DNA from: Clostridiaceae bacterium
GTDB lineage: Bacteria; Bacillota; Clostridia; Oscillospirales; QAMX01
Direction: 5' to 3'
NCBI GenBank assembly: GCA_018384365.1
Contig: JAHAYX010000016.1
Coordinates: forward strand, 28,021-92,020
Length of the DNA: 64,000 nt
Every line of letters starts with the position of its first letter. The first letter of the stretch is position 1. Below the pieces are notes generated by a model that was given only the letters and a program-made list of their open reading frames with translations, was not told the DNA's origin and did not search any database. Both the position numbers and the translations under genes were made by a program. Shown one piece after another: positions 25,723 through 35,452 of the stretch.

Positions 25723-25747
25723 TTTGTAAAATGGGGGAAATGTGTGT

Positions 25748-26899
<1,152 letters not shown>

Positions 26900-26997
26900 T
26901 CAGCCTCCTTATTTGAAAATCAGCTGTAAATAACGGTGAAACGTATCTTGCCAGATAATACGCTAAGGCGCGAAAACCGGGCGGGCAGCGCCTTCTC

Positions 26998-28185
26998 TTA
27001 TTCGCCCAGGCAGGCGTATGCCGTTTCACGCACCTTGCGGTGATGATAGACCTCCAGGTTGGGGGCCGTGTTATGCATGTAGGTGATGGAAACGTGACTG
27101 ACCGGATCCGCCTCGCACCAGGTGCCGAAGCCTCCCGTCCAGCCAAAAGATCCGGTATGGCCGCAGGCCTCGCCCGCCGCGCGTCCCATCAGGGTACGCA
27201 CGCCGTAGCCATAGCCATATCCGGCGTTATAGCCGCTGTTTTCCGTCTGATATTCCATAAGCGCTTCGTCGGACAGGCAATTGGTGCGCATGAAGGCCAG
27301 CGTTTCTTCCCGCAGCAGACGTTTGCCGTCTGCCACGCCGCCGCACGCCCACATCTGCAGGAACTTTGAAAAATCGCGTACGTTTGTCATGATGGATGGA
27401 CGGCCCTCTTCGTTTTCCTCGCCGGGGCGCTGGGAACGGTCGGCGGAATCCGGAAACGGCCGGAATCCATCGTCCGTGATCTGATAAAGGCGTACCAGAC
27501 GGGATTCCAGATCGTCGCGGAAGAGCGTATCTGTATCGTGCATTTCAAGCGGCTCAAAGATATAGCGGCGCATGGCCATATAAAGTGGCATTCCGGTGAG
27601 TTCCTCCACCACGCCGCCGATCAGTTCGCTGCCAAAACCATACAACCAATGCGTGCCGGGGTCAAAGGCAACAGGCACCGCCGCAATAGCGCGGATGGCC
27701 TCGCGTACCCGGTAATGGCCTTTTGCCCAGAGAGGCTCCATGGCCCGGTTCATGGCAAGCAGCACGGGATCGGTGCAGTCCGGGCCGACGGGATAAAAGC
27801 AATAGGGCAGGCCACAGGACATGATCGTTGCATCACGCACGGTAATGGGGCGGGAAATCGGCTCTTCCCGCAGGGAACCGTCCTCAGCGCGGACATATTT
27901 CGTCTTATTCGCCCACTCGGGGAAGAAATCCGAAATTGGCTGCTCCATGCGAACCTTTCCCTGTTCGTAGAGCATCATCAGAATCGTGTACGTAACCAGT
28001 TTGGTCATGGAAGCCTGGCGGTAGAGTGAGGCTGACGTGACGGGCAGGCCGCGCTCCAGATCCGCAGATCCATAATAGCCTTCATAGAGGATCTTACCGT
28101 CCTGTGCAACGGCACAGGAACAGCCGGGAACACTTTTTTCGGCAAATTCACGCAGGACTGCATCCAGCTTTGAAAAATCAGCCAT
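26998..28185 (-). CDS. Beta-lactamase-fold serine hydrolase (family VIII esterase-like), copy 3
   Basis: A 395-residue cytoplasmic enzyme of the class C beta-lactamase/penicillin-binding fold. The nucleophile motif SxxK is SMTK (S59-K62). The second motif is YGFGSEL in place of the lactamase Y-x-N. The third box reads HTGSFGWTGGFGT rather than KTG, as in family VIII carboxylesterases. No signal peptide is present, so a role in the cell wall or as a secreted lactamase is unlikely. The GTG at 28191 is rejected; ATG 28185 is better spaced from AGAGG. It lies nine bases after copy 2; a hairpin (AAGGCGC/GCGCCTT) at 26965-26994 separates it from the esterase gene. Confidence 0.88.
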   Translation of the reverse strand: MADFSKLDAVLREFAEKSVPGCSCAVAQDGKILYEGYYGSADLERGLPVTSASLYRQASMTKLVTYTILMMLYEQGKVRMEQPISDFFPEWANKTKYVRAEDGSLREEPISRPITVRDATIMSCGLPYCFYPVGPDCTDPVLLAMNRAMEPLWAKGHYRVREAIRAIAAVPVAFDPGTHWLYGFGSELIGGVVEELTGMPLYMAMRRYIFEPLEMHDTDTLFRDDLESRLVRLYQITDDGFRPFPDSADRSQRPGEENEEGRPSIMTNVRDFSKFLQMWACGGVADGKRLLREETLAFMRTNCLSDEALMEYQTENSGYNAGYGYGYGVRTLMGRAAGEACGHTGSFGWTGGFGTWCEADPVSHVSITYMHNTAPNLEVYHHRKVRETAYACLGE

Positions 28186-28194
28186 AGGCACCTC

Positions 28195-29394
28195 TTAATC
28201 CAGGCTGCCATAAGCGGCAGCGCGCATACGCAGATGATGATATTCTTCCAGATTGGGCTGCAGGTTGTGCATATATACGATGGAAACGCCCTCGGACGGA
28301 TCGGACTCCGCCCAGGTGCCGGATCCGCCCGTCCAGCCAAAGGCACCGAGCGAACCGTTGTGGTGTCCGGCGTATTTGTCCAGCAGGGTACGCACGCCGT
28401 AGCCATAGCCATACCCGGCAAGATAATCGTTTGTGAAATCGCGCGCGATGATCTGGTCGGACAGGGTGTTGGTGCGCATCAGGTCGATGGTTTTGCGGCC
28501 CATGATGCGCTCGCCATTATAGACGCCGCCGTTTGCCAGCATCTGCATGAGCTTCGTATAGTCCCAGCAGTTCGTAATCACACGGGCAAATCCTGGCACG
28601 GTGCCGAGCGGGCCGACCATGGCGGCCTCCATGTGTGCCGGCGCGGTGTAAAGGGCACCTTCTTCGCCGAGTTTTTTGTCCTTGGCCAGGAAATAGTTCT
28701 TCACCAGACGCTGGTCCAGATCGCCAAAGGTGAAGTTTGCGGAGCTGTCCATGCCAAGCGGATCAAAAAGCGTCTCTTTGATCACCAGTTCGGCAGGTTT
28801 GCCGCCAACGACCTCCAAAAGTCCGGCGGTCAGCTCGCTGGCAAAGCCATACAGGAATGCACTGCCCGGTTCAAAGGCCAGCGGCACCTCTGCAGTGGCA
28901 CGGATCTGTTCGCGCAGCGTATAATACCCCTTGGCGCGCAGAGGCTCCATCACTTTCGCCATGGCTTCCGCTGTGGGATGCCGCACCGGCGTGAAACCCA
29001 TAATCATCTGATAGGGCAGACCGCAGGTCATATTCATGATGTTTTTGATCGTGATCGGATGCTCGACCGGTACGATGTCCACCTCGCCGTCCGACCGGGT
29101 GACTGCCTTCATGGAATGGCGATATTCCGGGAAATACTCATACAGCGGGTCGGACATGAGGAATTTTCCCTGTTCATAAAGGATCATGGCGGTCGTATAC
29201 ATCGCGACTTTGGTTAAGGAAGCCTGGCGGAACACGTTATTGCGCGTCAGCGCAACATGGTTTTCCACGTCAGAGTAGCCAAAGTAGTTTTCATATAAAA
29301 TTTCGCCTTTTTTTGCAACGATACAGCCGCAGCCGGGCAGTCCGTCATCCACGAATTTCTGAAGCAGAGCGTCAAGATGCTTGAAATCAGGCAT
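28195..29394 (-). CDS. Beta-lactamase-fold serine hydrolase (family VIII esterase-like), copy 2
   Basis: A 399-residue paralogue of its two neighbours, alignable from end to end. The nucleophile motif is SLTK (S59-K62), the tyrosine motif YGFASEL, and the third box NGSLGAFGWTGGSGT, followed by VSIVYMHN. The enzyme is cytoplasmic by lack of a signal peptide. Known relatives hydrolyse short-chain esters or carry out acyl transfer; beta-lactam hydrolysis is generally weak. AAGGAGG is well placed before the ATG. It sits 11 bases downstream of copy 1. Tandem duplication with retained catalytic residues in all three suggests different substrates rather than decay. Confidence 0.88.
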   Translation of the reverse strand: MPDFKHLDALLQKFVDDGLPGCGCIVAKKGEILYENYFGYSDVENHVALTRNNVFRQASLTKVAMYTTAMILYEQGKFLMSDPLYEYFPEYRHSMKAVTRSDGEVDIVPVEHPITIKNIMNMTCGLPYQMIMGFTPVRHPTAEAMAKVMEPLRAKGYYTLREQIRATAEVPLAFEPGSAFLYGFASELTAGLLEVVGGKPAELVIKETLFDPLGMDSSANFTFGDLDQRLVKNYFLAKDKKLGEEGALYTAPAHMEAAMVGPLGTVPGFARVITNCWDYTKLMQMLANGGVYNGERIMGRKTIDLMRTNTLSDQIIARDFTNDYLAGYGYGYGVRTLLDKYAGHHNGSLGAFGWTGGSGTWAESDPSEGVSIVYMHNLQPNLEEYHHLRMRAAAYGSLD

Positions 29395-29405
29395 ATGTTA
29401 CCTCC

Positions 29406-30566
29406 TTAGTCGATCAGGCCGTAGGCCGCAGTACGCATCCGCAGATGATAATACTGTTCCTCGTCCGGAATCATGTTGTGCATATAAACGATGGAAACGC
29501 CGTCCTCGGGATCCGCTTCGCACCAGGTGCCGAAGCCGCCGGTCCAACCAAAGGCGCCGACAGAGCCGTTGTGATTGCCCTGCTCTTTGTCCACTAAGGT
29601 ACGCACGCCGTAACCGTAGCCATAACCGGCGTTATAGGTATCCTGGAAGAGTTTGTCGAGTCCGTTTGCGCGCATCATATCAATGGTCTTGCGGCCCATG
29701 ATGCGCTGCCCATTGTAAACGCCGCCGCAGGCCAGCATTTGCATCAGCTTGGTGTAATCATTGACATTGGAGAAGAGGCGCGCCCAGCCCTCTTCATTTT
29801 CGGCGCCGGGCAGGTGCTTTTTGTCGAAGAATGTAGGTCCGGGAACCAGGGAACCGTCGTCCGACTTGCGGTACAGCTTCACGAGGCGCTCCTGCGCATC
29901 GCCGAAGAAGCGCGAACGGGTGTTGTCCATGCCGAGCGGGCCGAACAGCATTTCTTCAAACACATCGTCGATCGGCTTTCCGCAGACGGCTTCAATGATA
30001 CCGGCAGCAAGCTCGCTCGAGAAACCGTAAATCCATTCGGTGCCGGGTTCACAGGCCAAAACGGCCTTGGAAATTGCAGCGATCTGCTCGCGGTTCGTGT
30101 AGTGGCCCTTCTCCCACAAGGGCTTCATGGCTTCCTGCATGGATTGCAGCGTGCGGTTGTTTGTCGGTGCGGCGCTGTTGCAATAGGGCAGGCCGCACTT
30201 CATGGAAAGCACGTCGCTGACGGTGACGGGTCCGTCGGTCGGTACGGCTTCCGTATAGCCGTTTGCATTTTTAACGTATTTTTTCATTTCCCGCCACTCC
30301 GGGAAGAAATGATAGATGGGGTCAGTCAGCAGGAACTTTCCGCGCTCATACAGCATCATCATGGTGACATAGAGCGGAATCTTGGACATGGATGCCAGAC
30401 GGAACAGAGACTGCGGGGTGACCGGCGTTTTTGCGTCGAGATCGGCGCAGCCGAAGTATCCCTCGTAGAGCGTTTTGCCGTTCTGGGCGATCTGCAGGGA
30501 ACACCCGGGAAGCCCGCCGTCCACGAATCCCTGCAGGAGACGGTCAAGATCTTTGATAGTTGACAT
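29406..30566 (-). CDS. Beta-lactamase-fold serine hydrolase (family VIII esterase-like), copy 1
   Basis: A 386-residue paralogue and the first gene of the four-gene operon. The nucleophile motif is SMSK (S59-K62), the tyrosine motif YGFSSEL, and the third box NGSVGAFGWTGGFGT. The track starts at 30578, but GGAGGG lies between that ATG and the one at 30566, making the latter the ribosome's start. A strong promoter with a MarR-type palindrome lies about 75 bases upstream, so the operon (copies 1-3 then esterase) is probably repressed until an effector is present. As in the other copies, no export signal is visible. Confidence 0.88.
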   Translation of the reverse strand: MSTIKDLDRLLQGFVDGGLPGCSLQIAQNGKTLYEGYFGCADLDAKTPVTPQSLFRLASMSKIPLYVTMMMLYERGKFLLTDPIYHFFPEWREMKKYVKNANGYTEAVPTDGPVTVSDVLSMKCGLPYCNSAAPTNNRTLQSMQEAMKPLWEKGHYTNREQIAAISKAVLACEPGTEWIYGFSSELAAGIIEAVCGKPIDDVFEEMLFGPLGMDNTRSRFFGDAQERLVKLYRKSDDGSLVPGPTFFDKKHLPGAENEEGWARLFSNVNDYTKLMQMLACGGVYNGQRIMGRKTIDMMRANGLDKLFQDTYNAGYGYGYGVRTLVDKEQGNHNGSVGAFGWTGGFGTWCEADPEDGVSIVYMHNMIPDEEQYYHLRMRTAAYGLID

Positions 30567-30638
30567 AATACCCTCCAATCTAAAAACGGTGTGCAGTGGG
30601 AACGACCTTGAAACGGCCCTCCGCCTTGCACAGGCATA

Positions 30639-30686
30639 TAATTAGCATTCTAATTATTAGTATAACGACATCCTGCATGATGTCAA
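30639..30686 (-). promoter_or_regulatory. Promoter and MarR/SlyA-type operator of the serine-hydrolase operon
   Basis: On the minus strand TTGACA (30681-30686) and TATACT (30659-30664) are 16 bases apart. Immediately downstream, over the expected transcription start, lies TAATTAGAATGCTAATTA (30639-30656), a perfect inverted repeat of TAATTAG around AATG. The core TTAG-N4-CTAA is the MarR/SlyA operator type and resembles the core of the palindrome at the marR promoter. Confidence 0.8.
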
Positions 30687-30750
30687 GACTTGCATTGTCG
30701 GGAACGGGGCTTTTCGTGCATTTTGACTTTATTTTCCGACTTCTGCGGTG

Positions 30751-30790
30751 AAAAAAGAAACCCCCGCAGCCGGTTTACCCCGGCTGCGGG
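30751..30790 (-). terminator. Terminator of the tryptophan transporter operon
   Basis: Minus strand: CCCGCAGCCGG, loop GGTAAA, CCGGCTGCGGG, then GGTTTCTTTTTT. Confidence 0.85.
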
Positions 30791-30803
30791 AGATCGCATC
30801 CAT

Positions 30804-31577
30804 TCAGTTTCCGCATTCGATGCTGATTTGGTTAAAGAGATGCAGGACATCATCCGTGGAGGTATTGCGCTTTTCTTCGCCTGCCTTATCAAGAACAATG
30901 TGGCCGCGGTCCATCATCACGATGCGGCTTCCGTACTCCACTGCATAGCGCAGGTTGTGCGTGACCATGATGGCGGTCAGGTTCTTTTCCCGCACAATCC
31001 GGTCGGTCAGCTGCATGATGATTTCCGCAGTGTGCGGGTCAAGCGCGGCGGTGTGTTCGTCCAGGATCAGGAAGTCAAGCGGCGTCAGCGTTGCCATCAA
31101 AAGTGCAACGGCCTGGCGCTGGCCGCCGGAGAGGGAGCCCATCTTCACACTCATCTTGTCCTCCAGGCCCAGACCGAGCGCCGCAAGCTGTTCGCGGTAA
31201 TATCCGGCGCGTTTTTTGTTGACGCCGGAGGAAAGGCCAAAGCGTTTGCCTTTGTTGTCCGCAAGGGACATATTCTCGAGGATGGTCAGATTTGGACAGG
31301 CTCCGGCGGCAGGGTTCTGATACACGCGTCCAAAGGTGCGGTAGCGCCGGAATTCCGCCAAATGGTTGACGGAAACGCCGTCAATCAGCACATCGCCGCC
31401 ATCAATCGGGATACTGCCGCAGATAATATTCAGCATGGACGTCTTTCCACTGCCGTTTGAACCGACGATGGAGACGAATTCCCCATCGGCAACCTTGAAA
31501 TTGAATCCATCAAACAGGCACATTTCCGTAACGGTGCCGGGATTATAAACTTTTGAAATGTTTCTGAGTTCAAGCAT
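30804..31577 (-). CDS. Tryptophan ABC transporter, ATP-binding protein
   Basis: A 257-residue ABC ATPase. Walker A is GSNGSGKTS, the signature LSGGQRQ, Walker B LDFLILDEH and the H-loop His in VTHNLRYA. It belongs to the COG1101 type that pairs with the TrpX/COG2984 binding proteins (TrpZ in the trpXYZ nomenclature). It energises uptake by the permease encoded six bases upstream. The D in the usual LLLDEPT is followed by EH rather than EP. The protein contains no tryptophan. It is the last gene of a three-gene operon controlled by a T-box. Confidence 0.92.
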   Translation of the reverse strand: MLELRNISKVYNPGTVTEMCLFDGFNFKVADGEFVSIVGSNGSGKTSMLNIICGSIPIDGGDVLIDGVSVNHLAEFRRYRTFGRVYQNPAAGACPNLTILENMSLADNKGKRFGLSSGVNKKRAGYYREQLAALGLGLEDKMSVKMGSLSGGQRQAVALLMATLTPLDFLILDEHTAALDPHTAEIIMQLTDRIVREKNLTAIMVTHNLRYAVEYGSRIVMMDRGHIVLDKAGEEKRNTSTDDVLHLFNQISIECGN

Positions 31578-31583
31578 ACCTTG

Positions 31584-32504
31584 TCACCGTCCTTTTCCCG
31601 TTTTCGGCGCCAAACGCTCCCCAAATTTCTTCAGAGAGCCTTTCTTCACGTTGCCGAGAACCAGGATCACGAGGAAGAGCACCGCTGTGATCAGCTTCAG
31701 CAGGTTGGCGGGCAGGCCAAGATTGATCGCACACTGGATGCAGATTTTATAGAGAATACTGCCGACGATCGCGGCGGTGGTTCCCTTTACAAAATCGAAT
31801 TTTTTGAAAATGGTTGTACCGATGATGACGGTTGCCAGACCGAACACAACCTGGCCGGTGCCCATGGTGCTGGAAAAGGCACGCTGTTCCTGACAGACCA
31901 CGCAGCCGGCCAGCGCAACGAGCGCATTGGAAATCACAAGCCCAAGGATCTTGACGAAACCGCGGTCTTTTGCCAGGGAAGTGACAAGCGTGCTGTTGTC
32001 GCCGACAGCCCGCAGCAGCAGGCCGTTTTTGGTCTTGAAATACAGGTCCAGCAAAACCTTGAAGATGAGCGCCAGAATCATGGAAACGATCAGCTTTCTC
32101 ACGATGAGGGAACATCCGCCAAAGAGCGCCATGGTGGGAGGTGCGTTGAAAATCGTGTCAATTGCACGCTCCACAGAGAGGTTGGAGCCTGCAATCTGCA
32201 GATTGATGGAAAAGAGCGCCGTCATGGTGATGATGCCGGCAAGCAGATCACGTACGCCGAGTTTGACATGAATCAATCCCGTTACAAGTCCCGCCAACGC
32301 GCCGACGGCAAGCGCCACGAGCAGCGTCAGATAGGGGTTTACGCCGTTGACCAGCAAAAGCGCCGTCACGGCAGCGCCGAGCGGGAAGCTTCCGTCAACT
32401 GTCAGATCCGGAAAGTCCAGAATTTTATATGTGATATAGACACCATAGGAGAGCAGTGCATAGATAAAGCCTTGCGTGAGCGTACTGACGATCAGATCGA
32501 GCAT
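31584..32504 (-). CDS. Tryptophan ABC transporter, permease
   Basis: A 306-residue integral membrane protein of the branched-chain-amino-acid/TrpY-type permease family (COG4120). It has about eight to nine hydrophobic helices. The conserved LDFPDLTVDGSFPLGAAV is near residue 28, and ATVIIGTTIFKKFDF precedes the last helices. It forms the channel for the substrate delivered by the lipoprotein encoded 47 bases upstream. The protein contains no tryptophan, unusual for a membrane protein of this size. A C-terminal basic tail (KKGSLKKFGERLAPKTGKGR) would lie in the cytoplasm. Confidence 0.92.
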   Translation of the reverse strand: MLDLIVSTLTQGFIYALLSYGVYITYKILDFPDLTVDGSFPLGAAVTALLLVNGVNPYLTLLVALAVGALAGLVTGLIHVKLGVRDLLAGIITMTALFSINLQIAGSNLSVERAIDTIFNAPPTMALFGGCSLIVRKLIVSMILALIFKVLLDLYFKTKNGLLLRAVGDNSTLVTSLAKDRGFVKILGLVISNALVALAGCVVCQEQRAFSSTMGTGQVVFGLATVIIGTTIFKKFDFVKGTTAAIVGSILYKICIQCAINLGLPANLLKLITAVLFLVILVLGNVKKGSLKKFGERLAPKTGKGR

Positions 32505-32551
32505 GACGGAAGTCTCCCTGTTTTCAGAATTTCATACGAGGTGCGGTGGAC

Positions 32552-33523
32552 TTATGCGTCCTTGGATTCCACGGCCTTTTCGGCTACGTCTGCCGGAAGC
32601 TCCAGAGAAAGCGCCGCAAGCGCCTCGGAGTTGATGTAAATGCCATATTCGGAGATGGTTTCATAAGGAATTTCGGAAGCGGAGGCTTCGCCCTTCAAGA
32701 CCTTTGCGGCCATGGCGCCGGTCTGGCGGCCAAGTGCATAATAGTCGATACCGGCGGCTGCAACGCATCCGCCCTTCACCTGCTCCACTTCACTGCCGTA
32801 AACGGGGATGCCGGCGTCGTTGGTTTTTTCCAGGATGGAGGCGAGCACGCCCACCACGGTGTTGTCGGTCAGGTTGGAGAAGCAGTCAACGCCGCGATTG
32901 ATCAGCGTATCAACAGCCTGCGTGACTTCGTTCTGCGCGGTGACGCCGATCGCATCAATGGTGAAACCGTAATCAGCGGCGTTTGCCTGGTAATCGGCGA
33001 TGGTGGAAACGGAGTTCGGCTCGCTGGTGGTGTAGATGATGCCGATGGTCTTGGCGTCCGGCTGGATGCTGCGGATCAGGTCAAGCTGTGCTTCCACGGG
33101 GAGCTTATCGGAGGTACCGGTGATGTTGCCGCTGTCCAGCTTCGCCTGTACGGGGTCGGAAACGGCGGTGAAGATGACCGGAATATCCTTATCTTCCGCG
33201 GCTGCATAGCAGGAAACAGCGGAGTTTGTGGCAATGCCGCACATCAGCGCGACGTTGTTTGCGGAGAAGCTGGAGGCAATGTCGCCGGCGATATCGTCAT
33301 CGAAACCTGCGTTCTGGTAATCCACGGTGAAATCTTCGCCTTCCACGAGGCCGGCGTCTGCAAGGCCCTGCAGGAAACCGTTGCGGCAGTTGTCAAGGGA
33401 AGGATGCTCGCCGTACTGGTTAATACCGATGACGGGGATCTTGTTTTCTTTGGAACAGGCGGAAAATGCGCAGATCATCATGAGTGCGAGTGCAGCACAG
33501 AGAATTTTCGTAAACTTTTTCAT
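32552..33523 (-). CDS. trpX: Tryptophan ABC transporter, substrate-binding lipoprotein (TrpX family)
   Basis: A 323-residue lipoprotein. The signal peptide ends in a lipobox AFSAC (Cys at about residue 23), anchoring it to the outer face of the membrane. The mature part is the two-lobed periplasmic-binding fold of PF04392/COG2984 (IPVIGINQYGEHPSLDNCRNG, then PVIFTAVSDPVQAKL). The track's start at 33751 runs through the T-box and is rejected; ATG 33523 has AAGGAG nine bases upstream. The tryptophan assignment comes mainly from the T-box UGG specifier and from family precedent. The mature protein contains no tryptophan residue. Confidence 0.93.
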   Translation of the reverse strand: MKKFTKILCAALALMMICAFSACSKENKIPVIGINQYGEHPSLDNCRNGFLQGLADAGLVEGEDFTVDYQNAGFDDDIAGDIASSFSANNVALMCGIATNSAVSCYAAAEDKDIPVIFTAVSDPVQAKLDSGNITGTSDKLPVEAQLDLIRSIQPDAKTIGIIYTTSEPNSVSTIADYQANAADYGFTIDAIGVTAQNEVTQAVDTLINRGVDCFSNLTDNTVVGVLASILEKTNDAGIPVYGSEVEQVKGGCVAAAGIDYYALGRQTGAMAAKVLKGEASASEIPYETISEYGIYINSEALAALSLELPADVAEKAVESKDA

Positions 33524-33644
33524 AGTGAATATCTCCTTCATATCGAAAAGTACTGTTTGTTGTTTGTTTTTCAGGTGTGGCAGATGAGTTATATGCCGCG
33601 CCATCGTCTGGTTAAGAGTATCATACCGGTTCGCTCCTTGCAAA

Positions 33645-33946
33645 AGTAAAAATAAAAACGCCGTATCCCACGGAAACCATGGGACAAGGCGTTTGATAAC
33701 CCTGCGGTACCACCCAAATTGACGATAAATCGTCCACTTTGTATCCTGCACACTGACGATGCAAGCCGCTTTGTTAACGAGTGCGGTTCCCGTCGATTAC
33801 TACTCACGCTGCCGCGCTTTCGGTCGCCCTCATAAGTCCATTCGCCTTACTTACCACGGCCGCGATCACACCATCCGCGGCTCTCTTTGCGTTACTCGGT
33901 AAGGGTACTCTTCTTACTCAACGGTTTCAGTCATGTAATTGATGGG
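33645..33946 (-). promoter_or_regulatory. T-box leader with tryptophan (UGG) specifier
   Basis: The minus-strand leader ends in the T-box sequence TTTGGGTGGTACCGC (about 33702-33719), followed by a terminator AACGCC...GGCGTT and a T run (33645-33693). Stem I shows the specifier loop: AGTA on the 5' side, GAA on the 3' side, and the codon TGG directly after GAA (33838-33840). The leader would therefore read uncharged tRNA-Trp, which pairs with the antiterminator and lets transcription continue into trpX. The rest of the 33524-34120 gap contains the promoter and the tldE terminator. Confidence 0.93.
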
Positions 33947-33950
33947 TTTT

Positions 33951-33978
33951 ATTATAGCACGACTTTCGGAAATGTCAA
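33951..33978 (-). promoter_or_regulatory. Promoter of the T-box/trp transporter operon
   Basis: Consensus TTGACA and TATAAT, 16-base spacer, minus strand. Confidence 0.85.
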
Positions 33979-34057
33979 GCATCTTTTTCGGCAATTTTTT
34001 GCGCCGCGCGTATAGCGTTTCCCCTCCCGACGCCGGTCTTATCATGTGGAAGAAGCA

Positions 34058-34094
34058 CAAAAACAGCCACAGCAGGTTGCTCTGCTGTGGCTGT
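34058..34094 (-). terminator. Terminator of the Gfo-wecB-tldD-tldE operon
   Basis: ACAGCCACAGCAG, loop of six bases, CTGCTGTGGCTGT; a T run follows on the minus strand. Confidence 0.85.
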
Positions 34095-34120
34095 CAGCTG
34101 CCTTATGAGCGGCAAATTGC

Positions 34121-35452
34121 TTATTTTCCGGCAACCATGAGGCTGGAAACCAGAATGGACGGCATACCGAGCATGGTGGAACCGGGCAGCGTGAACTTCA
34201 GGTCGGAACCGACTGCCTCGATATCCGACAGGAGCTTCAAAAACGATCCTGCAATCGTGATCTGCTCAACAGGACGCACGATTTCGCCGTTTTCCACTAA
34301 GAATCCCTTGGAAAGCAGGGAGAAATCGCCTGTGACAGGGTTCACACCGGCGTGCAGACCGCTCACTTCCGTGATGATCAGACCGTTGCCCAAACGTTTT
34401 TTCATAGCGTCAAAATCGTCCGTGCCGGGCGCCATATAGAAGTTGGAGGGCGCAATACCGACCGGAGAAGCAGCCGACGGACGGTCGGCATTGGAGGTGG
34501 AGGTGCAGCCGGCCTTTTTCGCGGTTTTCAGGTTATGCAGCAGCGTGCGGAAAACGCCGTTTTCCACCACGGTCTTGGTGACGGACGGCGTGCCTTCGTC
34601 GTCAAATGCACGGGGATTCGTGGGGTAGAGCGGATCGTCATAGATCGTGACGTGCGCGCTGCCAATGGCGCTGCCTTCCCGGCCGGCGAGCGGGCTCAGA
34701 CCCTTCTGCGCATTATCGGCAGAGAACATGGGTGTAAATGCCTCGAAAAAGTCCACAGCGGTGATGTTTTTGAAAAGGATGCGGTAGCTGCCGGAGGCAA
34801 CCGGCGCGGCGCCGAACTGTGCCAGTCCGTCGCGCACGGCCTCTTCGGCCATAGACGCCGTATCGAGCATTTCACGGCCTGTGCGGAATGCAAAAGAATC
34901 ATGGACTTCCTCGCCGTCTCGTACGATCGGGGAGACGTAGGAATAGGAGAAGCTGCTGCTGCGGCGTGCATTCAGACCGAGCGTATTCGTAATATGAATG
35001 GTCGTGTGGCCGGTGGAAAGCATATTGGACGCCACACGCTCCACATGGGAATCCACGGCCAGCGCCTTGCGCTCTGCGTCCAGGGCCAGTTCGATCTTCT
35101 CGCGCTCGCTCATATCGCAGACGGGATCCTCCGGCGCGGTGACCTCGGCATAGGTCTGCGGGCCCTGCATGGGATGCTCGTCCGCGGAGCTGATGACGCG
35201 GGCATTATCCAGTGCGCGGCGGCAGAGTTCTTCCGGATCCTCCAGCTTTTCCGTATACGCATAGCCATTGCGGCCTTCCACCTGCACACGCAGGCCGATG
35301 CCGAATTTGCGGCTGACGGAATAGCTGTCTATTTCCTGATCAAGAATGCCGACGCGGAAGCTGTCGCCTTCGATAAACACGGTTTCGGCGGCGTCACAGC
35401 CCAGCTGAAGCGCCGTATCCAATACACTTTTACGGAAATCATTGTATGTCAT
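34121..35452 (-). CDS. tldE: TldE/PmbA family metalloprotease subunit
   Basis: A 443-residue protein of the PmbA/TldE family, the subunit that lacks the HExxxH metal motif. Recognisable segments are FGIGLRVQVEGRNGYAYTEKL in the N-terminal domain and GVNPVTGDFSLLSKGFLVENGE near the end. In other bacteria TldD and TldE form a heterodimer that degrades or trims small unfolded or modified peptides, such as microcin B17 precursors and CcdA. The start ATG shares one base with the tldD stop (TAATG), so the two are translationally coupled, as expected for equimolar subunits. No peptide precursor is seen nearby. Confidence 0.93.
   Translation of the reverse strand: MTYNDFRKSVLDTALQLGCDAAETVFIEGDSFRVGILDQEIDSYSVSRKFGIGLRVQVEGRNGYAYTEKLEDPEELCRRALDNARVISSADEHPMQGPQTYAEVTAPEDPVCDMSEREKIELALDAERKALAVDSHVERVASNMLSTGHTTIHITNTLGLNARRSSSFSYSYVSPIVRDGEEVHDSFAFRTGREMLDTASMAEEAVRDGLAQFGAAPVASGSYRILFKNITAVDFFEAFTPMFSADNAQKGLSPLAGREGSAIGSAHVTIYDDPLYPTNPRAFDDEGTPSVTKTVVENGVFRTLLHNLKTAKKAGCTSTSNADRPSAASPVGIAPSNFYMAPGTDDFDAMKKRLGNGLIITEVSGLHAGVNPVTGDFSLLSKGFLVENGEIVRPVEQITIAGSFLKLLSDIEAVGSDLKFTLPGSTMLGMPSILVSSLMVAGK

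Noticed and set aside
26998-30566. Calling the serine hydrolases class C beta-lactamases
   Set aside because: Y-x-N and KTG boxes are replaced by YGF-S and GWTGG-type boxes and there is no signal peptide.
33523-33751. N-terminal extension of the TrpX ORF
   Set aside because: It translates the T-box and terminator; the lipoprotein signal starts at 33523 with a good ribosome site.
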